Below are positions 14,447-23,815 of a stretch of 34,435 nucleotides of DNA, in pieces. Numbering within the stretch: the first letter of the stretch is position 1; each line of letters begins with the position of its first letter. Source of the DNA: Candidatus Erginobacter occultus (GTDB taxonomy: Bacteria > Auribacterota > Erginobacteria > Erginobacterales > Erginobacteraceae). The DNA lies in NCBI GenBank assembly GCA_030765265.1, contig JAVCCZ010000039.1:1-34435 (forward strand). The letters are read 5' to 3'. Made by a program: the position numbers and the translations under genes. The notes under the pieces were generated by a model. That model made no database searches. It was given only the letters and a program-made list of their open reading frames with translations, and was not told the DNA's origin.

Positions 14447-14752
14447 CGGATCGCGTCTCCAGCGCCGGGCGGAGGACCCGGCTCTCACGGCAACGGAAAA
14501 GATTCTACCCCGCTCACGGGAAGGGGGTCAAGCCTGATACACCCCGGGCGGATTATGAAAAATCAAAAATATTGTTATTTCCTGCCACAAGATGTCAGGA
14601 AGGGCGTGTTATACAGGGGGCGATTATCAAAACGATGCCACTTTTTACTGCCCTTGAAAGAAGTCCGGTAAAGCCGATACAAATGCCGGCGTGGTTATAA
14701 ATGCAGGGAAGCAGGCAAAACTTTTGATCCGATCGAAGGCGATAGCATACCG
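14447..14752. other. Divergent intergenic region between the WYL and DUF6915-like genes
   Basis: This 306-bp gap holds an AT-rich block (14558-14580) and motif copy 1 at 14581-14614, pointing to the plus strand. I see no separate gene. Confidence 0.55.
14581..14614 (+). promoter_or_regulatory. Shared operator/promoter motif, copy 1
   Basis: CCTGCCACAAGATGTCAGG, then 6 nt, then GTGTTATAC. The first part is an imperfect palindrome and the last an extended -10-like element. An AT-rich tract precedes it. It points to the DUF6915-like gene and lies 135 nt upstream of the divergent WYL gene. Flanking bases are also similar to copy 2 (about 60 bp in all), so these two promoters look duplicated. Confidence 0.65.
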
Positions 14753-15043
14753 ATGGCTACACTCGAAGAACATTGCCGGGACTGCCAGGCTGAACTCGGG
14801 GAGAGCTTTGACTATGTACATAAATGGCTCGACGAGTTACAGGAGGAATACGGACCTATGCACCGGCCATTTCGCCATAATACCGATGGTGTCGCGCATA
14901 TCCGCAGCCGCTGGGGGAAAAGGGCGGCGAGAGCCGCGAAAATTCACATCCGGCGAGATACCGGCGGCAGCATTCCAACACCTCGGGAACTGCGCAACTA
15001 CTGGGGAATCCGCATTGAAGAGATTGAACCGGATAGTGATTAA
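14753..15043 (+). CDS. DUF6915-like small protein
   Basis: A 96-residue protein whose central part (DYVHKWLDELQEEYGPMHRP, then FRHNTDGVAHIRSRWG) resembles the DUF6915 family: an acidic helix, a short loop, then R-H-x-x-x-G and a helix leading to Trp-Gly. The N-terminus carries Cys residues (HCRDCQAELG) that might bind metal. Residues 60-96 are basic then acidic (RELRNYWGIRIEEIEPDSD). The family's function is unknown to me. There is only a weak GAAGG ribosome site. It sits between two copies of the shared operator motif, so it is probably co-regulated with the ClpX-like gene. Confidence 0.68.
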   Translation: MATLEEHCRDCQAELGESFDYVHKWLDELQEEYGPMHRPFRHNTDGVAHIRSRWGKRAARAAKIHIRRDTGGSIPTPRELRNYWGIRIEEIEPDSD

Positions 15044-15160
15044 GTTTTTTGTCGGGCGGAACGAATGCGTGGAATCTCCCGCCGGCGGCCCCTGATTTTC
15101 TCCAATCTTCGGGCCGCTCTCCGTGCAGTATCCCCTCAGCCGGTGAAAATATTTTTTAAT

Positions 15161-15194
15161 CCTGCCATAAGATGTCAGGATGGATGTGTTATAC
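15161..15194 (+). promoter_or_regulatory. Shared operator/promoter motif, copy 2
   Basis: CCTGCCATAAGATGTCAGG, then 6 nt, then GTGTTATAC. It has the same architecture as copy 1 with an AT-rich tract before it. It lies 128 nt upstream of the chosen start of the ClpX-like gene and 12 nt before a small leader frame. Confidence 0.65.
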
Positions 15195-15205
15195 GAAGGG
15201 TGATT

Positions 15206-15343
15206 ATGAAAACAAAAATCACCTCTCCCCTGAAATGCCCCCGGTCCATCCCCCGCCCCCTGCCCTCTCCCGGCCGCCTCGATTTTTACCGCAACCTTCA
15301 CCAAAAGGATCCCCGGGAATTATGCCGGAAACCAGCACCGTAA
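15206..15343 (+). CDS. Possible leader peptide of the ClpX-like gene
   Basis: A 45-residue frame starting MKTKITSPLKCPRSIPRPLP at the first ATG after motif copy 2, with GAAGGG about 6 nt before it. It is in a different frame from the ClpX-like gene and overlaps its chosen start by 22 nt, so translation could be coupled. The product is Pro-rich and matches nothing I know. It may be chance. Confidence 0.25.
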   Translation: MKTKITSPLKCPRSIPRPLPSPGRLDFYRNLHQKDPRELCRKPAP

Positions 15344-16971
15344 CCAGATCCGCACCCTCTCCCGAACCCGAGCAGCCCGGCGGGCCCTCCGGGACCGAAA
15401 TGATCGAGGAGTTCGAGAACTACTCCTACCGCGACGACCTCGATTACCTCGAAGACCTCCGGATGCTCCTCCTGGAGAGGAGCAAGACAAAGCCCTCGAT
15501 GGCCGGCTGCCCTTTCGAGTCCGCCCCGGCCCGGGAGATCCGGACCCGGATCGAACGCCGGTTAGCGCGGACCCGCCGTAACGGCGTCGAACTCCGCCTC
15601 GACCTTCTCACCGGGCGCTGCCGCCTCGACGAGACCGAGAAGCTGCTCATCGCGGCACTGGCCATCCAGCAGATCACCGGGGAGCAAGACCCCATCCACG
15701 TCGACAGGTTCTTCCGGGCGATCGCCGACGAGGAGATCCGGGGGCTGCTGGCGGTCCGTAACGCGGCCAGACAACTGGCCGAAAAGAAGATCACCTTGCG
15801 GAAGGGAACCGGCCGGTTAGAGCACTCGCCCCAACTCCACCCCGGCATCTTCCGCTTCATCATCGAGGGAACGGCCTTCCCCGACGGATTCGACGCCGAG
15901 CGGGAAGATCCGAAGGACACCGTCCGGGACCTGGCCGGCCGGTCACTGGCCCGGTTCCCCCGTCCCCGGGACCTTTACAGGGAACTGTCCAGGCGGGTCG
16001 TCGGCCAGGAGAACGTCCTCCGCACGCTCTCCGTCGCCGCCTTCGAACACCTGACCCGGCTGGCCGCCGGCGAGCCGCCGGAGAAGGGGGTGAAGAAGAA
16101 CGTCCTCCTGGCCGGCCCCACCGGCTGCGGGAAGACCCATATCGTTTCCACCCTGGCCGGTCTCCTCGGCCTCCCCAGCGCCGCCGGCGACGCCACCTCC
16201 TGGACCGAGGAGGGTTACGTCGGGATGAGTTTCGACGAGGTCTTCTACCGGCTCTTCCTGGCCGGCGGGGTGGATATCGAGAAGGCCCAGGCCGGGATCG
16301 TCTTCATCGACGAGGTGGACAAGCTGGCCGCGAGCGGCGTCGGCGGGCGCGCAACCGGCGACCGCGACGTCGGCGGGGCCGGAGTCCAGCGGGCCCTGCT
16401 CAAGGCCCTCGACGGCGGGAAGATCTCCATCACCCCCGGCGGCAGCCATTCCTGGCGAGGCAGCGCCGTCGAGTTCGACACCTCCCCGACCCTGATCATC
16501 CTCGGCGGCGCCTTCACCGGGATCGAGCGGATCATCGAAGAGCGCCGCCGGGACCGGGGACTCGGCTTCGGCGCCGACGTTTCCGGCCGGACCGGCCGAA
16601 AAGAGCCCCCCGGCACCGACGACCTGGTCCGGTACGGCCTCCTGAGGGAGTTCGCCGGCCGGATCCCGGTCGTCGCCCACCTCGACCGCCTGACCGAGCA
16701 GCAGCTGGTCCGGATCCTCTCCGACGGGGAGCACAGCCTCCTGGCCGCGGTCAACCGCGAAGCCCGCCTCCACGGACTCGGCTTCAGCTTCACCGCCGGA
16801 GCGCTGAGGGCGATCGCCGCCGCCGCCCTGAAGAAGGGGACCGGCGCCCGCTCGTTGCGGGGGACCCTGAACCGGATCATCGAGCCCCACGTCTTCGCCA
16901 ACGCCCGGACCGGCGGAAGGAGAAAGAAGGAGATCCGGATCACCGTCCGCAACCTTCCCCAACTCGACTGA
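15322..16971 (+). CDS. ClpX-like AAA+ unfoldase with a novel N-terminal region
   Basis: A 549-residue protein from the ATG at 15322 (the frame is open further up but Pro-rich and uninformative). Residues about 215-549 match ClpX in order: the RRVVGQENVL sensor, Walker A GPTGCGKT (265-272), pore loop GYVG (about 299-302), EKAQAGIVFIDEVDKL with Walker B (326-331), GLGFGA at the position of the ClpP-docking IGF loop (about 413-418), LREFAGRIPVV with an arginine finger, and the GARSLRGTLNRII sensor-2 helix. The usual N-terminal C4 zinc domain is missing. Instead there are about 210 residues, acidic then helical (ETEKLLIAALAIQQITGEQD, then RFFRAIADEEIRGLLAVRNA). It probably unfolds specific substrates for ClpP. 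Motif copy 2 lies in front of it. Confidence 0.85.
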   Translation: MPETSTVTRSAPSPEPEQPGGPSGTEMIEEFENYSYRDDLDYLEDLRMLLLERSKTKPSMAGCPFESAPAREIRTRIERRLARTRRNGVELRLDLLTGRCRLDETEKLLIAALAIQQITGEQDPIHVDRFFRAIADEEIRGLLAVRNAARQLAEKKITLRKGTGRLEHSPQLHPGIFRFIIEGTAFPDGFDAEREDPKDTVRDLAGRSLARFPRPRDLYRELSRRVVGQENVLRTLSVAAFEHLTRLAAGEPPEKGVKKNVLLAGPTGCGKTHIVSTLAGLLGLPSAAGDATSWTEEGYVGMSFDEVFYRLFLAGGVDIEKAQAGIVFIDEVDKLAASGVGGRATGDRDVGGAGVQRALLKALDGGKISITPGGSHSWRGSAVEFDTSPTLIILGGAFTGIERIIEERRRDRGLGFGADVSGRTGRKEPPGTDDLVRYGLLREFAGRIPVVAHLDRLTEQQLVRILSDGEHSLLAAVNREARLHGLGFSFTAGALRAIAAAALKKGTGARSLRGTLNRIIEPHVFANARTGGRRKKEIRITVRNLPQLD

Positions 16972-17024
16972 CCCCTCGCCGGTCTCCCGGGGTTAATGCG
17001 AATGCCGACATCAAGGAGGTACAG

Positions 17025-17630
17025 ATGACCACCCGAACCGCAACCGTAATCCTCGCCGCCGCCCTGGCCGCGGCCCTCCCCGGCCGGGTCTTCCCCGCCG
17101 GCGACCCGCAGCCGTCGGCCATCGCGGACTACGTGGATATTCTCTACCCGGCCACACCCCACCGCGACGCCTTCCGCCTCCGGGTGAGACCGGACGAATC
17201 GGCCGCGGAGCTGTGGCCGGAGGACGGTTTTTCCCTCGAACTCTGGAACGACTACTCCCCGCCGGAACTTCAGGCGGCCCTGCCCTTCAGTTCCTCTTAC
17301 AGTGACTACAATCTCTGGCTGGCCGATCTGACCGGCGACGGAAGGGAGGAGTTCATCCTGGTCAGCGGACAGGGCCGGGGAACCTGCGCCCGGAGCGAGA
17401 CCCTGACGGTCTATTCCCGGGACGGGGCCGCCTTCACCGCCCTGACCGACCTCCCCTTCTCGGATTACTTCGGCTCGGGGGTGCGCTGGTACTACGAACC
17501 GACCTTCGTCCGGGACGGCGACCGCTTCATCCTGGAACTGAAACTCGATTGGGACGACTACTCGGAGACCTACCTGTTCTTCCCCGAGCTCATCCCCGGG
17601 GAGAAGCTGATCGTCATCGACCTGCAGTAA
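17025..17630 (+). CDS. Secreted protein with FG-GAP/VCBS-like segment, function unknown
   Basis: A 201-residue protein with a very good AAGGAGGT ribosome site. A signal peptide covers about residues 1-25 (TATVILAAALAAALPGRVFP, then AGD), so the protein is exported. LWLADLTGDGREEFILVSGQ near residue 105 resembles the Asp-rich calcium loop of FG-GAP/VCBS repeats. The rest is aromatic and beta-rich (SDYFGSGVRWYYEPTFVRDG). I recognise no precise family. It stands between the ClpX-like and AddB-like genes on the same strand, 53 nt after the former, but nothing about it suggests a DNA-related role. Confidence 0.7.
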   Translation: MTTRTATVILAAALAAALPGRVFPAGDPQPSAIADYVDILYPATPHRDAFRLRVRPDESAAELWPEDGFSLELWNDYSPPELQAALPFSSSYSDYNLWLADLTGDGREEFILVSGQGRGTCARSETLTVYSRDGAAFTALTDLPFSDYFGSGVRWYYEPTFVRDGDRFILELKLDWDDYSETYLFFPELIPGEKLIVIDLQ

Positions 17631-17724
17631 CCTGGATACCTCCATTCAGAACTATCGGCGCAACGCCGGGGAAGAGCGGCAAGCCCGGGAGGTTTCCCGC
17701 TGGCCCCGCACCGGGCCGTCTGAT

Positions 17725-20526
17725 ATGATCGAAGAAACCGGGTTCTTATCCTCAACGATGATCACGCGCGACTTTCTCTATACTCCGGAGTTCGAGGGAG
17801 CCTTCCACCCGGGCTTCCTGGCCGGGACCGAAGCGTCGGCCGGCGCGAAATCCGGGGGGACGGAGAACCTGGTCCGGGAGCTGGAGACCCACCTGGGGCT
17901 GCCCGCCCGTCCGGTCACCGCCCTGGAGCGGATCGGGGAGGCCGCCGAAGCCCTCAAGCGGCACCTGGCCGGCCGCCCCGGCGCCTTCTTCGCCCGTTCC
18001 TTCAATGTCGACCCCCTGGGGACGTCCCGGCGGCTCCTCGCCTGGCGCGACGAACTCCTCCTCTACGGCTGGGAAGGCGAACCCGATAAACTACCGGACC
18101 GCCCCCGGGAAGCGATCTCCGCCCTGGCGGCAGCCGGGAACAGCCTCCCCCCGGGCACTCCCGACCGGATCACCGCCTTAATCGGGGAAATCGCCCGGCG
18201 GGGGGAGAAGGTCTTCGATACCCTCCGGCTGCTCCGGGAGAGAGAGAAAGAGGCACTCCTGGTCCGGAGACTTCTGGCCGCGCTGGAAGAAACGGGGACG
18301 GAGATCCTCCCCCGGCCCGAGAGCGCGCCCCCGGACCGCGTAGGAGACCTGGCCGGCGCTGCCCGGCCCCCGAAGAAGGACGAGACCTTCAGCCCCGAAG
18401 GTGACGGGACGCTGCTGCGGATCCTCGGCGGCTCACCCTTCGAGGCCGCCGAAGCCCTGTCCGCCTGGCTGGCGGAGCGGGGGACGGAAGACACGGTGCT
18501 GATCGCCGGCGGCCGAATCCGTTCCGAGCTGGAAGCGGCCTTCCTCCGTTACCACCTCCCCCGGATCGGGGCCGGGACGGTCTCCCGCTACCGCGCCGCC
18601 CTCCAGATCCTCCCCCTGGCCCTGGGCCTCCAGTGGGGCCCCCTCGACCCGGCCCGGCTCCTCCAGTTCCTCCAGCTTCCCCTCTCCCCCATCCCCCGAA
18701 GCGCCGGGCGAATCCTGGCCCGGGCGGTGGCCGAGGCCCCGGGGATCGGGGGCCCGCTCTGGAAGGAATCCGTCGAGACCTGCCTCCGGGAGGCTGACGC
18801 CGGGGACTCCACCCCCCGGGCCGCCCTGGAGGAACGCTTCCGCGACTGGCTCCCCGACCCCGACCGCCTGATCCCGCCGGGCGAGGCGATCGAGAAGGAC
18901 CGCCTGATCGCCCTCTGCCGGCGGTTCACCGCCTGGGCCCGGGCCCGGGAAGCGGCGCAACGCAAGAAACGGGAAGCGGACCCGACCCTCTCCCCCTGGA
19001 CCGGTCCGGACGCCGAAACCCGGGCGGTTCTCAAGGCGGCCTCCGGCCAGGCCGAGGTCCTGGCCCGGCTGCTGGAGAAAAACTCCTCCCCGACCATCCC
19101 GCAGCTCGAGGCCGCCCGCCTGGTCGAGTTGGCCGGCGGTTCGGGGGTGATGACCGGCCGGGAGAGACCGGAAGCCGGCGGGGTGAAGACGGTCTCCTCC
19201 CCGGCCGCCCTCCTCGGCCCGGCGGAGACGGTGATCTGGTGGGACTTCACCGGGGCGGGGGCGGAACGGCTCCCCGAACCCCTCTTCACCGCGGCGGAAG
19301 AGGAGAAACTGCGAAAAGCGGGGATCGAAATCCCCTCCCGGGGCAACCGGGCACTGGAGCTCTCCCGGTCCTGGCACCGGCCGCTCCGTTACGCCCGGCG
19401 GCTGATCCTGGTCTCCCACCGCCTGGAGAAGGGCGAGCCGGCCGGCGACCACCCCCTCTGGAACCAGCTGACGGCGGATTGGAAGGAGCCGGATAAGAAC
19501 CGCCTGACCGTGGTCCCCTCCCGTCTGCGCCGCGAAAAATCTCCCCTCTTGCCGATCGGGACCCGGGACCTCGCACCCCTCGAACTCCCTCAACCGCAGA
19601 GGCTTTGGAAGCTGAAAAGTCTCTCCCCCGCGCCCCGCGAACTGGAATCGGCCACCTCGCTGGAAAAGATCGTCTTCTGCCCCTTCCAGTACGCCCTCGA
19701 ATACCAGGCGAAGCTCAAACCCGCCGATGCGGTCGCCCTCAAGTCCGGCCCCCTGGCTTTGGGCAACGTCGCCCACCGGGCCGTCGAGGACTTCCTGGAG
19801 GGAAAGGCCGGCGGCGGGATCGACGAAATCCTGGACCGGGTCCTGCGGGAGGAAGGGGCCGTCTATCTCCTCCCCGGCCGGGAGGGGGAACTGGCCCGGC
19901 TCCACCTGGAGCTCACCGCCGCCGTGGAGAAACTCTCCCGCCTGCTCGAAGAGCACAGCCTGGAGGTGATCGGCTTCGAAGAGAAGCTGGAGGCAGAGAC
20001 CGGGCTAGGTCGGGTCGGAGGCCGCCTCGACGTTTATTTGCAAGAGAAGGCGGGCGGCAAACAGATCCTCGATCTGAAATACTCCTCCCGGGGATCGAAA
20101 AATTACCGGCAGAAACTGGAAGACGGAACCGCCGTCCAGCTGGCGGTCTACCGGCAGCTCGCCGGCGGCTCCGCCGGGGCCGCCTACTTCAGTATCAAGG
20201 ACGGGGAGCTCCTGCCTGCTAACCCCTCGCTTCCCGGGTTCGGGCAGCCGATCATCGGGCCGGACCTCGACCGGGTCTGGGAGGAACTGGCCGCGGCCGT
20301 CCGGGCCGTCCGGGAGCGGCAGCTGACAAAGGGTTTCTGCGCGGCCGGGGGGATCGCCCCCGGCGACCGGGGAGAGAGAGACGAGTGGGAGCCGGAGGGG
20401 AACTTCGGAAGATTCACCCCGAAGTGCGGCTTCTGCGACTACCGTCCGCTCTGCGGATTTCTCTGGCAGCCGGCGGAAAATCTCGAGGAATGGAAGAAAT
20501 CAAAAAAGAAACAAAAATCAAGCTGA
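17725..20526 (+). CDS. AddB-like PD-(D/E)XK nuclease with Fe-S cluster motif
   Basis: A 933-residue protein. Residues 1-630 are helical and lack a Walker A motif, like the degenerate helicase half of many AddB proteins. The C-terminal quarter is a RecB-family nuclease: GNVAHRAVEDFLEG near 680, Asp769 in GGRLDVYL, Asp783 and Lys785 in ILDLKYSS, then VQLAVYRQL. Four cysteines, one before (Cys652, IVFCPFQYALEY) and three after (Cys901, Cys904, Cys910 in CGFCDYRPLC), match the AddB iron-sulphur cluster. AddB with AddA resects broken DNA ends for recombination, or degrades foreign DNA. An internal ATG at 17758 (MITRDFLYTP) is an equally good start; neither has a strong ribosome site. Its end overlaps the next gene by 37 nt. 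Confidence 0.82.
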   Translation: MIEETGFLSSTMITRDFLYTPEFEGAFHPGFLAGTEASAGAKSGGTENLVRELETHLGLPARPVTALERIGEAAEALKRHLAGRPGAFFARSFNVDPLGTSRRLLAWRDELLLYGWEGEPDKLPDRPREAISALAAAGNSLPPGTPDRITALIGEIARRGEKVFDTLRLLREREKEALLVRRLLAALEETGTEILPRPESAPPDRVGDLAGAARPPKKDETFSPEGDGTLLRILGGSPFEAAEALSAWLAERGTEDTVLIAGGRIRSELEAAFLRYHLPRIGAGTVSRYRAALQILPLALGLQWGPLDPARLLQFLQLPLSPIPRSAGRILARAVAEAPGIGGPLWKESVETCLREADAGDSTPRAALEERFRDWLPDPDRLIPPGEAIEKDRLIALCRRFTAWARAREAAQRKKREADPTLSPWTGPDAETRAVLKAASGQAEVLARLLEKNSSPTIPQLEAARLVELAGGSGVMTGRERPEAGGVKTVSSPAALLGPAETVIWWDFTGAGAERLPEPLFTAAEEEKLRKAGIEIPSRGNRALELSRSWHRPLRYARRLILVSHRLEKGEPAGDHPLWNQLTADWKEPDKNRLTVVPSRLRREKSPLLPIGTRDLAPLELPQPQRLWKLKSLSPAPRELESATSLEKIVFCPFQYALEYQAKLKPADAVALKSGPLALGNVAHRAVEDFLEGKAGGGIDEILDRVLREEGAVYLLPGREGELARLHLELTAAVEKLSRLLEEHSLEVIGFEEKLEAETGLGRVGGRLDVYLQEKAGGKQILDLKYSSRGSKNYRQKLEDGTAVQLAVYRQLAGGSAGAAYFSIKDGELLPANPSLPGFGQPIIGPDLDRVWEELAAAVRAVRERQLTKGFCAAGGIAPGDRGERDEWEPEGNFGRFTPKCGFCDYRPLCGFLWQPAENLEEWKKSKKKQKSS

Positions 20527-23500
20527 TCCGGGCCTCGGCCGGTACCGGGAAGACCTACTCCCTGACCGAAGAGCTCCACAACCGGCTCAAAGCCGGGGAG
20601 CTGGAGCCGGAACGGATCATCGCCGTCACCTTCACCCGGGCCGCCGCCGGGGAGCTCCGGGAACGGGTCCGCTCCCGGCTCTTCAAAGAGCGAATGCCCG
20701 AAGAAGCCCAGAGGGTGGAAGCCGCCCTGATCGGCACCGTCCACTCGGTCTGCGAGCGGATCCTCAAGCGGTTCGCCTTTGAAGCCGGGATCTCACCCGA
20801 TATCCAGACCCTCCCGGAAGAGGAGGCGTCCGCCAGCTTCAAGGTCTCCCTCTCCGGCGCGCTGAGCCGGAAAGAACTGGCCGGGATGGCGGAGATAACC
20901 AGCAGGTTGAGTATAGAAGACTGGGAGGATCAATCCCGACAGATCGCCGACAAGGCCCGGATCAACGGCATCGGCCCGGAAAAACTGCGGGCGATGGCGG
21001 GCCGGGCGGAGGAGGCCTTCCTCCGGTACTTTCCCCCCCCGTCGGGGACCGGCGCCGAAGCGGCCGACCGGATCCTTGAATCAGCCCTCGACACCGCGAT
21101 CCGGGACCTCGACACCATCATCAAGTCGGGAGAGGACAAGTACGGCAACACCCGCGATTATCTCGCGTTACTACGCCAGTTTCGCCGCCGGTTCGGCAAC
21201 CTGACCTGGAACGAACGGGCCAAGCTCTCCTCCAAAGCGCCGGCAAAAAAGTCCCTGGCGGCCGCCGAACCGGTAATCGCCGCCAGCCGGGAAGATTTCG
21301 CCCACCCGAGGCTGAGAGAGGACATCGGGGCCTTCATCCAGGCCGTCTACTCGGTGGCCGCGGACGCGTTAGAAAGCTACGAAAACTGGAAGCGGGACCG
21401 GGCCTACATCGACTTCACCGATATGGAAGCGGGGACCCTCAAACTTCTGGAGAACCCGGCGGTCGCCGATTCCCTGGCCGGGGAGTTCGACCTCCTGATG
21501 GTCGACGAGTTCCAGGACACCTCCCCCCTCCAGCTCGCCCTCTTCAACCGCCTGGGGGAGATCGCCGGGAACGTGGTCTGGGTCGGCGACCGGAAGCAAT
21601 CGATCTACAAATTCCGGGACTGCGACCCCGACCTGATGGACCACGCCTACCTGGCCCTGGAGAAGACCGCCGAAGAAGCGGACCTCCCCAACTGCTACCG
21701 GTCGCGCAAACCCCTGGTCGACTTCTGCTCCGCCGTCTTCGCCCACACCTTCGACAACATCGGCTGCAGCGAAAAGGAGTTCGACCTCGGCGCCCCGCGG
21801 GGGGAGCCCGAAGGTCTCCCGCCCCCGGTGGAGGTCTGGTCCCTGGAGAGCACGAATAAAGATACCGACACCTCCCTGATCGCCGAGGGGATCCGGCAGC
21901 TTCTGGACTCGACCGACAGGATCACCGTCGTCGATAAGGCTTCGGAAGAGCTCCGCAAAATCCGCCCAGGGGATATCGCCGTGTTAAGGTCCTCCAACTC
22001 CGACTGCGCCGCGACCGCCGCCGCCCTCTACCAACACGGCATCCGAACCTCGACCGCCGACGACGGACTGGCCGAAACCCCCGAGGCGGTCTACGTTCTC
22101 TCCGCCCTTGAAGTCGTCCTCGACCGGAGGGCGGCCCTCCCCGCCCTCCTGGTCCGGCACCTCTCCGGGACCGGGAAGGCCGAGGAGGACATCGGCGAAC
22201 AGATCGCCCGGGTCAATTCCGCCGACGGCTCCAAAGACAACCCCTGGTCGTCCGACCGGGTTCTCGAAGACCTGCGAAAGCTGGCCGACGCGATGATCGT
22301 CCGCTCGCCCTCGGAGATGCTCGACCTGGTAATCGAGAAGAGCCGGGCCCGGGAGGTCTGCCTCCGCTGGCCCCGGGCCGAACGGGCCCTGGCCAACCTG
22401 GAGATGCTCCGGCAGTACGCCGCCCGCTACGAGGAGACCTGCCGCTTCCGCCAAACCGGTGCCACCACCCTCGGCCTCCTCCTCTACTTCCGGAACCTGC
22501 CCTCGGAGAGGACAGGCGAGAAGAACGGCCGTCAGTCCGCCGAGAAGTTCGACGACGCGGTCACCGTCAGCACCTATCACCGGGCCAAGGGGTGCGAATG
22601 GCCAATAGTCATCCTCGGCAACCTCGACCGGGGACCGCGCAAGGGCCCCGAGTGCCGCGGCGTCCACGTCCTCTCCGGGGAAGAAAATTTCGACCCCGCC
22701 AATCCCCTGAAAGACCGCTGGATCCGCTACTGGCCCTGGCCCTACGGCGAAACGAGCACCAAAGCCCCCCTCTACGAACCCCTGGCGGAATCGGAGGAAG
22801 AAGATTACGCCCGGGGACGGGACAACCGGGAGTTGCAGCGGCTCCTCTACGTCGGCTTCACCCGGGCCCGGGACATCCTGATCCTCCCGACCCGGGAGGG
22901 GAAACCCGAACCTACCTGGCCGGCGAGCCTGGAACCCGGTCTCATCCTCCCCCTGGACGGCGAGGCGGGGGAGGCGGTCCGGGACTTCGGCGGCGGGGGG
23001 AAGGTCCGCTCTCGGCTGAGAAGACTGACCGAAACTCCGAATCCGGAAACGGCCGATGAAAGAGCCCACCGCTGGTTCGCCCACCCCGAAGGCGACCCGC
23101 CGGATCGCCAGCCGCTCTTCATCTCCCCCTCATCGCTGAAGCTGCAAGAACCCGTTACGGAAGACGCCGTCCCGGCGGAAGCGATCGTCGATCTGGGTGA
23201 AGAGATCGCGATCCGCCGGCCCCGGGACCCGCGGGACTCCCCGATCGGGAACGCCGTCCACGCCTTCTTCGCCGCCGACCGGGAGGACCTGCCCGAAGAG
23301 CAGCGCCTGGAGATCGCCGAACGCTGCCGGGCCGCCTTCGACGGGGTCGACAACTTCACCGACCGTGACCTGATCACTGCCGCCGACCGCCTCTACGGGT
23401 ATATCCGAAAACAATGGCCGGAGGCGAAACTCTGGCGGGAACTGCCCCTGGAGAGCCGGGAGGGGAAACAGGAAATTCGGGGAACCGCCGACCTGGTTGT

Positions 23501-23717
23501 CGAGACCGAAGAAGAGATCAACCTGATCGACCACAAGACCCAGCCCCTGGAGAAGGCCCCCTGCCCCGCCGAAGCCGCGAGGTACGCTCCCCAGCTCCAG
23601 GCTTACGCTAAAGCCCTGGAGAAGGCCCTGAAGAAACCCTGCCGGACCTCAGCCGTCCACTTCCCCTTCGCCGGCGTCCTGGTGGAAGTGCAGTGCAGAT
23701 CAGACATTCCTGCCTGA
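20490..23717 (+). CDS. AddA/RecB-like UvrD-family helicase-nuclease
   Basis: A 1075-residue protein from the ATG at 20490, which begins inside the AddB-like gene. All superfamily 1 helicase motifs are visible: Walker A ASAGTGKT (15-22), Ia FTRAAAGELRERV, II DEFQD (339-343), III WVGDRKQSIYKFRD, IV NCYRSRKPLV, V STYHRAKGCEWPIVIL (about 693) and VI LLYVGFTRARDILIL (about 788). The C-terminal nuclease has GNAVHAFF, Asp1001 in GTADLVV, Asp1014 and Lys1016 in LIDHKT, and QLQAYAKALE. The protein is therefore predicted to be both helicase and nuclease, forming a two-nuclease complex with the gene upstream. Overlap of 37 nt implies translational coupling. A shorter-than-usual length (AddA is often 1200) reflects compact linkers. 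Confidence 0.88.
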   Translation: MEEIKKETKIKLIRASAGTGKTYSLTEELHNRLKAGELEPERIIAVTFTRAAAGELRERVRSRLFKERMPEEAQRVEAALIGTVHSVCERILKRFAFEAGISPDIQTLPEEEASASFKVSLSGALSRKELAGMAEITSRLSIEDWEDQSRQIADKARINGIGPEKLRAMAGRAEEAFLRYFPPPSGTGAEAADRILESALDTAIRDLDTIIKSGEDKYGNTRDYLALLRQFRRRFGNLTWNERAKLSSKAPAKKSLAAAEPVIAASREDFAHPRLREDIGAFIQAVYSVAADALESYENWKRDRAYIDFTDMEAGTLKLLENPAVADSLAGEFDLLMVDEFQDTSPLQLALFNRLGEIAGNVVWVGDRKQSIYKFRDCDPDLMDHAYLALEKTAEEADLPNCYRSRKPLVDFCSAVFAHTFDNIGCSEKEFDLGAPRGEPEGLPPPVEVWSLESTNKDTDTSLIAEGIRQLLDSTDRITVVDKASEELRKIRPGDIAVLRSSNSDCAATAAALYQHGIRTSTADDGLAETPEAVYVLSALEVVLDRRAALPALLVRHLSGTGKAEEDIGEQIARVNSADGSKDNPWSSDRVLEDLRKLADAMIVRSPSEMLDLVIEKSRAREVCLRWPRAERALANLEMLRQYAARYEETCRFRQTGATTLGLLLYFRNLPSERTGEKNGRQSAEKFDDAVTVSTYHRAKGCEWPIVILGNLDRGPRKGPECRGVHVLSGEENFDPANPLKDRWIRYWPWPYGETSTKAPLYEPLAESEEEDYARGRDNRELQRLLYVGFTRARDILILPTREGKPEPTWPASLEPGLILPLDGEAGEAVRDFGGGGKVRSRLRRLTETPNPETADERAHRWFAHPEGDPPDRQPLFISPSSLKLQEPVTEDAVPAEAIVDLGEEIAIRRPRDPRDSPIGNAVHAFFAADREDLPEEQRLEIAERCRAAFDGVDNFTDRDLITAADRLYGYIRKQWPEAKLWRELPLESREGKQEIRGTADLVVETEEEINLIDHKTQPLEKAPCPAEAARYAPQLQAYAKALEKALKKPCRTSAVHFPFAGVLVEVQCRSDIPA

Positions 23718-23815
23718 TTAGATCCGTCTGCAAAGCACTTCCCGGCCATCCGGACCTTCCGGATCAACCTGCCTTGCTCTCCCTGACCCCGATTATTCCT
23801 GATTTTTCTCCTTAA

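Noticed and set aside
16245-17645. A 466-codon minus-strand frame spanning the ClpX-like and secreted genes.
   Set aside because: It crosses two well-supported genes and has no recognisable domain.
18433-19956. A 507-codon open frame opposite the AddB-like gene.
   Set aside because: Shadow of GC-rich coding sequence; low-complexity product and no ribosome site.
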